From the NCBI GenBank assembly GCA_002365595.1, contig DFAM01000011.1, positions 27,827 to 91,826 on the forward strand: a DNA stretch of 64,000 nt, written 5' to 3'. Made by a program: the position numbers and the translations under genes. Positions 55,085 through 64,000 of this stretch are shown here, one piece after another. This DNA is from Acinetobacter sp. UBA3106. Its GTDB lineage: Bacteria; Pseudomonadota; Gammaproteobacteria; Pseudomonadales; Moraxellaceae. Within the stretch, counting starts at the first letter, position 1. Every line of letters starts with the position of its first letter. The notes beneath the pieces were generated by a model that searched no databases, was not told the origin of the DNA, and worked only from the letters and a program-made list of their open reading frames with translations.

Positions 55085-55621
55085 TTACCACATTAAATCA
55101 TCAGGAATGACATAAGCGGCATAAGGATCTTCCTCATCTGTGGTTTGTTCATTCTTCTCGGAATTATTCACAATGATGAAGCCTTCCATTTTGTCATTAA
55201 TGCGCTCTGCCAAAGCCTTGGGTAAAACAGCGTAACTTTCAGCTTCTTTGGCAATAATGAGTGAACCAGCAACTAGGGCATTGTAAATCTGCTGATTGAG
55301 ATAAATCTTTTTGACTTTATTGTCATCAATAAATTGATAGGCAACTTCACCATCGGTATCTTTAATTTTGTGCTGATTGATCATTTGAACAATGGCAGCT
55401 TTTAATTCTTTACCTTGTAACAGGCGTTTTTTCTCTAAATCCAGTGCCTGATCGCGAGCCAGTTTCTCTTGCTGATCCTGGGCAATTTTGGCCTTTAATT
55501 CAGCTTCGTTGCTTTGTCCGGTACGTTGCTCATGTACAGCCTGTTTTGACAGTTTTTTAGCCTTTTTATTATCGACTAAACCCGCTTTTAGCAATTGAGC
55601 CTGTAATGCATTTTTGACCAT
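55085..55621 (-). CDS. DUF2058 family protein (YaiL-like)
   Basis: 178 residues from ATG 55621 (MVKNALQAQLLKAGLVDNKK). A Lys/Gln/Glu-rich first half probably helical, and a C-terminal YQFIDDNKVKKIYLN region. The family is described as nucleoid- or polynucleotide-associated, with no firm function. An upstream in-frame start at 55675 overlaps the DUF1275 gene and is unlikely. Confidence 0.84.
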   Translation of the reverse strand: MVKNALQAQLLKAGLVDNKKAKKLSKQAVHEQRTGQSNEAELKAKIAQDQQEKLARDQALDLEKKRLLQGKELKAAIVQMINQHKIKDTDGEVAYQFIDDNKVKKIYLNQQIYNALVAGSLIIAKEAESYAVLPKALAERINDKMEGFIIVNNSEKNEQTTDEEDPYAAYVIPDDLMW

Positions 55622-55635
55622 AATAAATTCCGATA

Positions 55636-56310
55636 TTACTCTTGAGTCTGTCGATAACGATAATAAATCACCCAATAAATCGAGCTAAGGGTCCAACTTA
55701 ACATCGCAGGGATAAGGAATGAGTTCAATTTTAAATAAGGATACATCAGGCTCGCAAGTAAACCGCCAATAAAAAATCCAAATAAAATGAGTAAATGAAG
55801 AATAATGCGTCGACTTTCTACTTCTAAACCACGTAGCCTGTAACCTAATGCCAAACCCAAATCGGTCAAAACGCCTGATAAATGGGTCGTGCGGATGATC
55901 GTGCCTTTATAATGACTGACCATGGCATTTTGCACACCCATCGCTACACACGCCCAAAGCAAAGCATAACGAGGAAAATAGGGCAATAAAAACCAGCATA
56001 GCATAATAAAAAGAGCCACCAAGCTTAAAGGTAAACCGTAGCGGCTTCCTAGCTTAAACTGGCTATTTCCCAGTATCAATCCGCTATAACAGGAACCGAT
56101 CACATAACATAGGACAACCAAGCTCAAGTAGAGGATCTGTTCAGGTTGCCACTTGAGTAAAGCCATGGCCAAGATGCTGACATTACCGGTCATGTGTGAA
56201 ACGGACTGATGCAACACGGTCACCAGTCCGAGGACGTTAATCATTCCTGCATTCATTGCAAGAAAAAAAGCACCTAATTGAACCCAGAGCGGTAAAGTTT
56301 GAAGAGGCAT
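55636..56310 (-). CDS. DUF1275 (YoaK) family membrane protein
   Basis: 224 residues with about six membrane helices. Characteristic blocks are AGMINVLGLVTVLHQSVSHMTGNVS and MGVQNAMVSHYKGTIIRTTHLSG (both given in part: AGMINVLG, SHMTGNVS; QNAMVSH, TTHLSGVLTDLG). Function unknown. It ends 14 bases before the DUF2058 start and is likely co-transcribed. Confidence 0.87.
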   Translation of the reverse strand: MPLQTLPLWVQLGAFFLAMNAGMINVLGLVTVLHQSVSHMTGNVSILAMALLKWQPEQILYLSLVVLCYVIGSCYSGLILGNSQFKLGSRYGLPLSLVALFIMLCWFLLPYFPRYALLWACVAMGVQNAMVSHYKGTIIRTTHLSGVLTDLGLALGYRLRGLEVESRRIILHLLILFGFFIGGLLASLMYPYLKLNSFLIPAMLSWTLSSIYWVIYYRYRQTQE

Positions 56311-56343
56311 AACGTCATAAAAAAATACTTAATAATGACTATC

Positions 56344-57537
56344 TTAATCCAAACCACGATCAACAGCAGCAGTAAATAGCACATCTGTTGAAGAATTTAA
56401 TGCCGTTTCAGTCGAATCCTGTAATACGCTAATCACCATACCAATCGCAACCACTTGCATGGCGATATCGGAACTAATGCCAAACAGGCCACACGCAACA
56501 GGAATCAGCAGTAAAGAACCACCGGCAACACCAGATGCACCACAAGCAGAAACGGTTGCAAGCACAGATAAAACCAGCATGGTGGTGAAATCAACCGAAA
56601 TACCTAAAGTATTGACGGTTGCCAATGTTAAGACGGTAATGGTGACTGCGGCACCCGCCATGTTAATTGTTGCACCGAGTGGAATAGCGACACTTGCTGT
56701 AGATTCATTCACCCCTAAACGCTTGGCTAAATCCAGATTCACAGGAATATTGGCTGCCGAGCTTCGGGTAAAGAACGCGGTAATGCCACTTTCACGTAGA
56801 CATTTAAACACCAGCGGATAAGGGTTAGCGCGAGTAACAAAGGCGACCATAATTGGATTAATGACCAATGCCACAAAGAACATGGTGCCAATCAATACAG
56901 TGAGTAATTGGGCATAGCTTTCAAAAGTATTTAATCCCGCTTCAGCAACTGTTACCGCAACCAGACCAAAAATACCGACCGGGGCAAAGTTAATCACCAA
57001 ACGAATTACACTATTTACGGCATTTGCAGCATCGGTTAAAAAGATTTTAGTGCTGTCTGATGAGTGACGGAACGCAGCACCCAAAGCAACAGCCCAAGCC
57101 AAAATACCAATAAAGTTTGCTTCACTAATCGCTACCACAGGATTTGCCACAAAACTTAAAAGCAGATTTTTTAAGATTTCAATCAGGCTGCCCGGTGGTT
57201 GCAGGTCCGCATTTGCCGGGATATCCAGGAATAATGTACTTGGAAAAAAGATACTGGCAATTACTGCACTTAATGCAGCCAAGAACATCCCAATGCTATA
57301 CATCACAATAATCGGTTTAATGTTGGCGCTATGGCCGACTTTAAAATTGGCAATAGACGATAAAACCAGAATAAAAACCAATATAGGTGCAACAGATTTA
57401 AGAGCTTTAATAAACAAGTCACCCAAGAGGCTTAAATAGGGAGCGACATTAGGGAACAAAACAGCAACACCAATACCTAAAATAATGGCGATAATAATTC
57501 GGGAGACTAAACTCAAACGCATTAAAGCAGAAAACAT
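56344..57537 (-). CDS. sstT: Serine/threonine:sodium symporter SstT
   Basis: 397 residues of the dicarboxylate/amino acid:cation symporter family. FTRSSAANIPVNL is the SstT form of the serine-rich loop, and IPLGATINMAGAAVTITVL and SACGASGVAGGSLLLIPVA follow (given in part in places). Imports serine and threonine with sodium. Confidence 0.93.
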   Translation of the reverse strand: MFSALMRLSLVSRIIIAIILGIGVAVLFPNVAPYLSLLGDLFIKALKSVAPILVFILVLSSIANFKVGHSANIKPIIVMYSIGMFLAALSAVIASIFFPSTLFLDIPANADLQPPGSLIEILKNLLLSFVANPVVAISEANFIGILAWAVALGAAFRHSSDSTKIFLTDAANAVNSVIRLVINFAPVGIFGLVAVTVAEAGLNTFESYAQLLTVLIGTMFFVALVINPIMVAFVTRANPYPLVFKCLRESGITAFFTRSSAANIPVNLDLAKRLGVNESTASVAIPLGATINMAGAAVTITVLTLATVNTLGISVDFTTMLVLSVLATVSACGASGVAGGSLLLIPVACGLFGISSDIAMQVVAIGMVISVLQDSTETALNSSTDVLFTAAVDRGLD

Positions 57538-57855
57538 AAAGGTGCCTTGTCACACATACGAGGACTAAAAAAATCACAAAGATATGCGGCATTTTATACC
57601 TAAAATTGATATTGCTAAAAAATAATTTCCATATAAAAACTAACTGTTTATTTTTAAAGTCGATATTTTCAATTTTTAATTAAAATTTTTCATATTTTGA
57701 AATATTCAAGTAATACAAATGCTTCTGCTTATTCTGCTGTGTTGTATTTGGTCAGGCCATTCTATTGGATGTATTTTAGTCTTTCACTAAAGTTCAAAAG
57801 CTATTTTTGAGAGCAACACCAGAAATCCCATGTCGCTAGTTTTATCTCATTGATC
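57538..57855. other. Gap between sstT and the SulP gene
   Basis: 318 bp of AT-rich DNA, with no gene or clear terminator. It probably holds the sstT promoter. Confidence 0.45.
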
Positions 57856-59580
57856 TTAAAAATCTTCTGGGGAAAGTTCTTGCATGGCCTGAAAATGCGA
57901 AAGATAAATCTTGCCACTTAAGTGTTTCAGCAATTTTGAATGCTGTAATTTATCCATCACTGGACCCTTAATTTCCGAGAAATTCAGTTTAATGTTCAAT
58001 TTATTAAGCTCGGCATTCAGATCTTCCAGCATTTCCAGCGCACTCAGATCAATAGCACTAATACTGGAACAGTTAAGAACCACATGCTCTAAATCAGCAT
58101 ATTGACTCATAGCATTAATCAGAAAGCCTTTAAAAGTATTGGCATTTAAAAAGGTCAGGTTTTCATCTATCCGCATGGACAAAACTTTGTTGGAGGTCAG
58201 TACATCATGACGCTGTATATTTCTAAAATGCTGGGTTCCTTCGACCAGACCAATGACCGCAATATGCGGGCGGCTGATACGCCAGAGCAGCAAAATAAAG
58301 GTAGAGACAATCCCCAACAGCAAACCGGTCGAGATATCGATGCAGAGCACACCAAAGAAGGTAATCCACATGGCAATACCGTCTGCTTTGGAATAACGCC
58401 AAGTTTCAATAAATGGCTTAAAATCAACCAGTTTCCAGATAGACACGATGATGGTGGCTGCCAGAATGGCCAAAGGTAAATCACGGAAGAAACCAGTAAA
58501 ATAGAGGCTGACCAGGATAATAAGCAGGGATGAAATCACGCCTGCCAGCGGCGTTTTGGCACCGGCATCTGCATTGACCACCGTGCGCGATAAACTTCCG
58601 GTGACTGGAAATGCCGAGCTGAGACCGGCACTTAGATTGGATAAACCTAACGCAATCAGTTCCTGGTTACTATTTAAATGACTGCGTTGCTGTAAGGCAG
58701 TGGCCTGAGCAATGGACAGTGATTCGACAAAGCTGATCATGGCGATCATGGCTGCACCTGGCAACAAGGTCATGACCAGATCCAGATTCCAGTAGGGCAT
58801 ACTCAGCGGGGGAAAACCAGAAGGAATTTCTCCTACCGTTTTAATGCCCACGGCTTTTAAATCTAAAAAATAGACCGCTGCAATTGAAATCACCACCAAA
58901 CTTAAAGGCAAGGCTTTAGTCAAAAAAGCTGTCGAACCTATCCGGCTTTGCACAGCATTAGAATGTAAAACTTTAGGAAGATAAATCAGAAAAATAAGTG
59001 CAAGCAGACCAAATATTAAAGATGGCAGATTGCTGTAACTCATATATTGCCAAACACTGAGTACAAATTCGGGAATATTATTGGCTTTTAAAGGCACATC
59101 GACCAGAAATTTGAATTGACCTAAAGCAATCAACAAGGCAGAAGCAATAATAAAACTCTTGATGACCGGATGACTGATCAGCTGAATCAGAAAGCCAAAT
59201 CTAAAAATTCCGAGCAACAGCGAAATAACGCCCACCATCACGGCCAGTAGGCAGGCAGCCTGTATATAAACAGGAGAGCCAACTTCAAACAGTGGATTGA
59301 GGGTTGCGAAGGTCATCATGGAAATAATCGCGACAGGGCCAATAGACAGTGTAGGACTGCTCCCGACCATGGCGTAAATGATCATGGGCAGAATACTGGC
59401 ATATAGTCCTGTAATTGGCGGTAGTCCTGCTAGCATGGCATAGGCCATTCCTTGCGGAACCAGCATTGCAATGACAATCAGTGCTGAAAGAAGGTCAGAT
59501 TTAAATTTGTTTTGATTGTATGTACGCAGCCAGCGCCAAGCGGGTAATAACATGGTTAAGCGAAAATTTAAATCTGACAT
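57856..59580 (-). CDS. SulP-family anion transporter with STAS domain
   Basis: 574 residues. A membrane core of about 12-14 helices (SDLLSALIVIAMLVPQGMAYA, QSLSIAQATALQQRS) and a C-terminal STAS domain (about residues 440-560: VVLNCSSISAIDLSALEMLE). Called a sulfate permease by family, but many SulP proteins carry bicarbonate or organic anions, so the substrate is open. Confidence 0.9.
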   Translation of the reverse strand: MSDLNFRLTMLLPAWRWLRTYNQNKFKSDLLSALIVIAMLVPQGMAYAMLAGLPPITGLYASILPMIIYAMVGSSPTLSIGPVAIISMMTFATLNPLFEVGSPVYIQAACLLAVMVGVISLLLGIFRFGFLIQLISHPVIKSFIIASALLIALGQFKFLVDVPLKANNIPEFVLSVWQYMSYSNLPSLIFGLLALIFLIYLPKVLHSNAVQSRIGSTAFLTKALPLSLVVISIAAVYFLDLKAVGIKTVGEIPSGFPPLSMPYWNLDLVMTLLPGAAMIAMISFVESLSIAQATALQQRSHLNSNQELIALGLSNLSAGLSSAFPVTGSLSRTVVNADAGAKTPLAGVISSLLIILVSLYFTGFFRDLPLAILAATIIVSIWKLVDFKPFIETWRYSKADGIAMWITFFGVLCIDISTGLLLGIVSTFILLLWRISRPHIAVIGLVEGTQHFRNIQRHDVLTSNKVLSMRIDENLTFLNANTFKGFLINAMSQYADLEHVVLNCSSISAIDLSALEMLEDLNAELNKLNIKLNFSEIKGPVMDKLQHSKLLKHLSGKIYLSHFQAMQELSPEDF

Positions 59581-59957
59581 ATCTAAAACTAAATCACTAT
59601 TTCAGATATATTATGCATAAAAAATGCTAAGAAGTCTTGTGAGTAAGATAGGGACTAATGACATTTACTGTGCAAAAATAGCGAGAACTTAAAATCTACT
59701 CGCCAAACCAGATTCAGCAGCAAGTGCAGTTCAGATAAAAAGATAATCTTTTTTGGATTTAAAAAGTAAGCCTGCAAGGTATGCTTTGAGTTCCCGCAGA
59801 TTATGATGACTTTTCCATCGAGACGTTACCTCAAAAAAGCTGGGCTCCGATATTCTCGGCACGATTCAAATCGAAATTCATGATTAAAATTTTGTTAATT
59901 TTATCGATAAATATGTTATAAAATGTAAATATGGTCACACTATTTTAGGGTCAGGTT
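59581..59957. other. Gap upstream of the diguanylate cyclase
   Basis: No gene supported. A possible promoter is TTGTTA (59892-59897), 18 bases, TTATAA (59916-59921), which would start transcription about 30 nt before the TTG start of the cyclase. Confidence 0.45.
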
Positions 59958-61523
59958 TTGAAACAGATTCTTTTGGCACTTAAATTAAATCTTCGAAAAC
60001 TGATCCTGATTTCGACTATTATCAGTGTGTCGTGCTTATTTATTGTGTCTGTATTTATTCTCAATTATGTGATTAAAGACCAGCTCATTCAAAATTCACT
60101 TTTAGTGAATGTCAAATATGCTTCAAAGGTTGCCAATAGTGCAGATCAGCATTTTGATGATATGCTGAAAGAGTTAAAATATAGTGCTGACCTGTTAGGA
60201 CAAGATTTTTCTAATCCTCAATTAATACAAGAAGAAACAAAGCGTCTTAAAAATCAATCGAACAAATTTAATAGTTTATTAATTGTAGATCCGCAAAGAA
60301 GAATAGTTTCTTTTGCGCCGCAAAGTTTAAATTTGAGTACTCATATCTCATATAAATCAGTCGGCATTACTGAGTCTTTAAAGCATAAAACCACCTATAT
60401 TTCTTCTCCTTATTGGTCAGTGAGACATAATCTGGTGGTAATGTTGTCGCAACCCATTTATGACCGAAATAAAAATTATCAGGGCATGATTGGCGGCACG
60501 ATTTATCTACAAAAAAATAATCTTATCCAGAAAATGCTTTCAACCGAATATGATTTTAAAAAAAGTTATATGTATGTCATTGACCAGGATAATCGAATTA
60601 TTTTTCATCCAGATCCGAAAAGGATTGGCGAAAAAATTGTCAATAATACCGGGCTGGACTATATGGTACATAAACGAATAGGAAATGTCCGGTTAATCAA
60701 TAGTCGGGGCGTCGAAAATTTGGCAGGTTTTGCCTATATTCCGAGTACCAACTGGATTGTCGTTTCCCAGCAACCAACCGAAGAACTGTTAAAGCAAGCC
60801 AATGTGATTCTTTTAAAAGTTTCGGTCGGAATTTTATTTTTCTATTTATTTATCTTTTTTATTGTCTGGAGAATGTCGCGCTTTATTTCTTCACCTTTAA
60901 ATAGCTTGGCGAAAATGGCCAGTATGCTTAATCAGCCAGACATTCAGGATAAAATTAAACAGGTTGATCCCTGGTATTTTGAAGTTTTAAAGTTTAGAAC
61001 CTCATTGCTGCTCAGTTCCCAAGCCTTTACTGAAAAGATTACGGAACTGCGTCAACATGTAAATACCGATCCACTGACAGGTTTATATAATCGACGGGGA
61101 ATGCAAATCTTTTTAAAAGAAGTGGTGAGTCTAGAGAGAGATTTTGCCGTCCTTGCAATTGATATCGATTTTTTTAAGAAGGTGAATGATACTTATGGTC
61201 ATGATCAGGGAGATATCGTTTTAAAAACCCTGGCCAGTTTTATGAATAATAATTTCAGAGAGGGAGACATTTGTTGTCGTATAGGCGGGGAAGAGTTTAT
61301 TGTATTAATGACCACCTCAGACCCTAAGGTCGCTTATAATGCTGCGGAACGTTTAAGAAAAACAATGGAATCAAGCAACATTAATTCTATCGGACCCATC
61401 ACCATATCTATTGGAATTGCCTTTTGGCCTAAAAGCTCGGACAGTGTGAGCGAAGTTTTTAAAATGGCGGATAATAAACTTTATCAAGCTAAAAATAATG
61501 GACGTAACTGTATTCGTTATTAG
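59958..61523 (+). CDS. Membrane diguanylate cyclase with periplasmic Cache domain
   Basis: 521 residues. Membrane helix 1 at about 15-38, a dCache-type sensor domain at about 45-285 (VYVIDQDNRIIFHPDPKRIG-like block, reading YMYVIDQDNRIIFHPD), helix 2 at about 285-305, then GGDEF. The active site is GGEEF at 443-447, and the inhibitory I-site RxxD is intact (REGD, 434-437), so a feedback-controlled active cyclase making cyclic di-GMP. The start is TTG 59958, with AGGG seven bases upstream; no suitable ATG exists. Confidence 0.9.
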   Translation: MKQILLALKLNLRKLILISTIISVSCLFIVSVFILNYVIKDQLIQNSLLVNVKYASKVANSADQHFDDMLKELKYSADLLGQDFSNPQLIQEETKRLKNQSNKFNSLLIVDPQRRIVSFAPQSLNLSTHISYKSVGITESLKHKTTYISSPYWSVRHNLVVMLSQPIYDRNKNYQGMIGGTIYLQKNNLIQKMLSTEYDFKKSYMYVIDQDNRIIFHPDPKRIGEKIVNNTGLDYMVHKRIGNVRLINSRGVENLAGFAYIPSTNWIVVSQQPTEELLKQANVILLKVSVGILFFYLFIFFIVWRMSRFISSPLNSLAKMASMLNQPDIQDKIKQVDPWYFEVLKFRTSLLLSSQAFTEKITELRQHVNTDPLTGLYNRRGMQIFLKEVVSLERDFAVLAIDIDFFKKVNDTYGHDQGDIVLKTLASFMNNNFREGDICCRIGGEEFIVLMTTSDPKVAYNAAERLRKTMESSNINSIGPITISIGIAFWPKSSDSVSEVFKMADNKLYQAKNNGRNCIRY

Positions 61524-61538
61524 AGCATGGAACGGTAG

Positions 61539-64000
61539 TTATTTTTCTACTTCTTCTACCGGCTTATAATGAAGCTTGAGCTCTGAAAGTGAAGCCGGTC
61601 TAGCAAAATAGAAACCTTGAAAATGGTCACATGCATATTCTCTGAGAAACTGGGCTTGGGCTTGAGTTTCTATCCCTTCAGCAACCACTTGTAATCCTAG
61701 TTGATGAGCCATGACAATAATAGCTGCGACAATAGCACCATCTTTCTCATTTTGAGGTAAATGTTCAATAAAACTGCGATCAAGTTTGATTTCATCCACA
61801 GGTAAAGTGCGTAAATAACTCAGGCTGGAGTATCCTGTTCCAAAGTCATCGACAGAAACTTTGATGCCCAAATCACGGACCGCATTTAAAATTTCTAAAG
61901 AACGGTCAGCACCTGCAATTAACATGGTTTCCGTGACTTCAATTTTTAATAATTCAGGCTGTAACTGTGTATTGGCCAAGGTCTCTCGTAACTCATACAA
62001 AAAGCCTGTGCGCTTGAACTGTAAGGGCGAAAGATTGACGGCTACACTCAGGCTGGCGCTATTTTTCTTATTCCATTCAACAATATCCTGACAGGCTTGC
62101 TGTAAAACCCATTGACCAATCGCTACAATTTGACCGGTTTTTTCGGCGAATGGAATAAAGTCTGCTGGAGAGATAAAACCTCTTTGTGGATGCTGCCAGC
62201 GGATTAAGGCTTCTACACTTATTAGCTGGCCTGAATGAGCATCAATAACCGGTTGATAAACCAATCTAAACTGTTGTTCTTGCAGGGCAAGCATTAATTC
62301 ATGCCGCATCAGCACATAATCGATTTTCGGTGTGCTTGTAGCGTCAAAAGCATACCAGTGCCAGGCATTTCCACCTTCTTTTTTTGCTTCATTCATTGCA
62401 TGTATCGCATGATGAAGCAATTGGGTAGATTTTTCTATCTGAGCGCCATCATCTGCAATACCAATACTCGCACTCATATGGATTTTATGGCCATCGATAT
62501 CAAAGGGTACGGACAGACTTTTTAAGATACGCTCTGCAGTGACGGCGGCCTGTTTTAAATCATGGCATTTATTCAGCAATATGCCAAATTCATCTGCGGA
62601 AAAATGAGAAATGATATCTTCTTCTTGAACGATCTGACGCAGGCGATTTGCTACAGCAATCAGAAGCTGATCACCACTGAGGTGTCCCAAACTTTGATTT
62701 AAAGGCTGGAAACCATCTAAATCAACATACATGACGATCAGGGGACGATGATGCTCATGCGGTATGTGGTGAAAAGCGACATCCAGTATTTTTTCAAAGG
62801 TATGATGATTAATTAATCCGGTTAAACTGTCGTGGGTTTGTTGCCGGGCGATATATTCGCTATTTGCCCGCTGTTGAGTAATATCCTGCTGAATACCCAT
62901 AAAATGTGTGCAGATATTTTTGTCATCAAAAACCGGTCCTAATATCAGCTGGTTCCAGAACCAGCTACCATCTTTACGATAATTCTTTAAGGTGATCTGA
63001 ATTTCTTGTTGTTCTTGGAGGGCATGATGGATTTTATTAACTGTTTCAGGATCTGTATCAGGGCCTTGCAGAAAACGACAATTTTTACCGATCACTTCTT
63101 CTTTATTATAACCGGTCAGCGATTCAAACGCAGGATTAACATATTCAATGGCCTGATCTGGGGCAGCATTGCTCAATATAATTCCAAGAGGATTGGCATC
63201 GACACTACGTTTAAGCAGACGCAGCATTTCTTCACTTTCACGCCGTTCTGAAATATCACGAGCGATACCAAAAACGCCCACCACCTGTTGAGCTTGCGTA
63301 ATGGGTAAATAAGTCAGGTCTAGCCAGTAACTTTCCCCTAAGACATTCAGGGCTTGAATTTCCAAATGCTGACTGTTTCCCTTTAAGGCTTGTTCAAATG
63401 CAGTTTGAGCCAAAGATTGAAATTCAGCACAAATAAAATTCGAGAAATGTAAGCCTCGAGCCTGTTCAAGATTAAATTGAGTGATCTTTTCAGAAACAAG
63501 ATTAACATCAATCACGATGCCTTCTAGATTATGTTCAAAAATAGCGTCCGGATGGTAAGTGAAGAACGAGCGATATTTATCATGCAGAGCCAGTCTCTGC
63601 TGACGTTCTTCATGCAGATCCATACTTAAGGCAATGAGAGATGCCGCATGACGAAGTAATTTAATATGAGTCGGTGTTGGACATTTAGGCGAGCGATAAT
63701 ACGTTCCAAAGGTACCGTAGAGTTTGCCTTGCGCGTTAATAATAGGCGTAGACCAACACGCATTCAGATTTTCTTCTTGGATAAGGGTTCTGAAATTGTT
63801 CCAGTTCTGATCGGTAGTTAAATTTTCACAAATCACGAGTTTTCGGTGAAAAGCTGCTGCACCACAAGCACCGACATTTGGGTCTGCTTTTATCCCATTA
63901 ATTGCTTCTTGATATTGGGTGGAAAAATGGTGGGTACCGCTAATCAGGCTTAACGTTTGTTCTGTCTCTGAGTACCCCATAATGGATACCATTGAATCCG
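61539..64000 (-). CDS. GAF-PAS-LOV-GGDEF-EAL cyclic di-GMP phosphodiesterase (N-terminus cut off)
   Basis: At least 817 residues; the frame is open to the window edge, and the GAF domain lacks its first strands, so ATG 63992 is probably internal. Order (numbered from that Met): GAF 1-125, PAS 135-250, LOV-type PAS 262-372, GGDEF 385-545, EAL 560-810. The LOV domain has GKNCRFLQG with the flavin-adduct Cys305, NYRKDGSWFWN and the late Gln in GIQQD. The GGDEF site is degenerate (SADEF, 465-469). The EAL site looks intact (EALIRW, VNLSP, EVTET, DDFGTG), so it is likely a light-regulated phosphodiesterase. It faces the cyclase gene, 15 bp apart. Confidence 0.88.
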   Translation of the reverse strand, partial: DSMVSIMGYSETEQTLSLISGTHHFSTQYQEAINGIKADPNVGACGAAAFHRKLVICENLTTDQNWNNFRTLIQEENLNACWSTPIINAQGKLYGTFGTYYRSPKCPTPTHIKLLRHAASLIALSMDLHEERQQRLALHDKYRSFFTYHPDAIFEHNLEGIVIDVNLVSEKITQFNLEQARGLHFSNFICAEFQSLAQTAFEQALKGNSQHLEIQALNVLGESYWLDLTYLPITQAQQVVGVFGIARDISERRESEEMLRLLKRSVDANPLGIILSNAAPDQAIEYVNPAFESLTGYNKEEVIGKNCRFLQGPDTDPETVNKIHHALQEQQEIQITLKNYRKDGSWFWNQLILGPVFDDKNICTHFMGIQQDITQQRANSEYIARQQTHDSLTGLINHHTFEKILDVAFHHIPHEHHRPLIVMYVDLDGFQPLNQSLGHLSGDQLLIAVANRLRQIVQEEDIISHFSADEFGILLNKCHDLKQAAVTAERILKSLSVPFDIDGHKIHMSASIGIADDGAQIEKSTQLLHHAIHAMNEAKKEGGNAWHWYAFDATSTPKIDYVLMRHELMLALQEQQFRLVYQPVIDAHSGQLISVEALIRWQHPQRGFISPADFIPFAEKTGQIVAIGQWVLQQACQDIVEWNKKNSASLSVAVNLSPLQFKRTGFLYELRETLANTQLQPELLKIEVTETMLIAGADRSLEILNAVRDLGIKVSVDDFGTGYSSLSYLRTLPVDEIKLDRSFIEHLPQNEKDGAIVAAIIVMAHQLGLQVVAEGIETQAQAQFLREYACDHFQGFYFARPASLSELKLHYKPVEEVEK

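Noticed and set aside
1..64000. tRNA, rRNA, CRISPR array, insertion sequence, prophage or attachment site
   Set aside because: I saw no cloverleaf-like tRNA, no regularly spaced repeat-spacer array, no transposase or integrase gene and no terminal inverted repeats. A tRNA scan and IS search would be decisive.

Overview
The window looks like a chromosomal segment of an Acinetobacter species. This is inferred from low G+C, AT-rich intergenic DNA, frequent TTG starts, and familiar gene families and neighbourhoods: cobT-cobC-cobS, tusDCBE, CioAB-type cytochrome bd, HPPD with an aromatic aminotransferase, PilU-like ATPases. There is no rRNA, tRNA, CRISPR array, transposase or prophage gene. It reads as ordinary chromosome with a few accessory patches (the fimbrial locus at 2.1-8.7 kb and the AT-rich stretch at 50.3-52.1 kb).

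Layout. 1-2123: end of a cobalamin lower-ligand assembly operon (cobT partial, cobC, cobS). 2.5-8.65 kb: a chaperone-usher pilus operon with five tandem small subunits, chaperone, usher and a sixth subunit. 8.7-10.8 kb: LrgA/LrgB (CidA/CidB) pair with a divergent LysR regulator. 11.0-12.4 kb: tusD-tusC-tusB-tusE on the minus strand, then a diverged GalE-like epimerase, fumC, an unknown gene and a nitroreductase-like gene. 16.6-18.2 kb: MarR-MFS pair. 18.5-21.05 kb: cyanide-insensitive-type cytochrome bd oxidase (two subunits plus a 37-residue third peptide). 21.9-26.9 kb: LysR regulator divergent from an acyl-CoA dehydrogenase/APH-kinase/histidine-phosphatase/SDR cluster, resembling a split ACAD11 pathway. 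27-34.6 kb: miscellaneous single genes, including SGNH hydrolase, UDG-like, PPOX-like, EamA exporter with divergent MocR regulator, and a phospholipase D-family lipoprotein. 34.7-35.9 kb: glutathione-dependent formaldehyde dehydrogenase. 35.9-39.8 kb: tyrosine breakdown (HPPD, permease, aromatic aminotransferase).

39.8-41.9 kb: an unusually elaborate leader in front of a DAHP synthase gene. 42.1-44.9 kb: two tandem PilU-like ATPases. 45-50.3 kb: MFS, gcvH, AraC regulator, MaoC hydratase, ABC exporter. 52-59.6 kb, all minus strand: photolyase, MscS channel, DUF2058, DUF1275, SstT, SulP. 59.9-64 kb: a membrane diguanylate cyclase facing a GAF-PAS-LOV-GGDEF-EAL protein that runs off the window end.

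The most striking observation is at 40.43-40.80 kb. A good promoter is followed by an 18-residue leader peptide ending in YYFWQF, then a chain of mutually exclusive hairpins ending in an intrinsic terminator. After that comes a second, 31-residue leader ORF with a strong ribosome-binding site whose first 17 residues include nine aromatic ones, and then aroG. This looks like a tandem, aromatic-amino-acid-sensing attenuation system for the first step of the shikimate pathway. Just upstream is a promoter-plus-terminator unit that may be a small RNA of about 147 nt.
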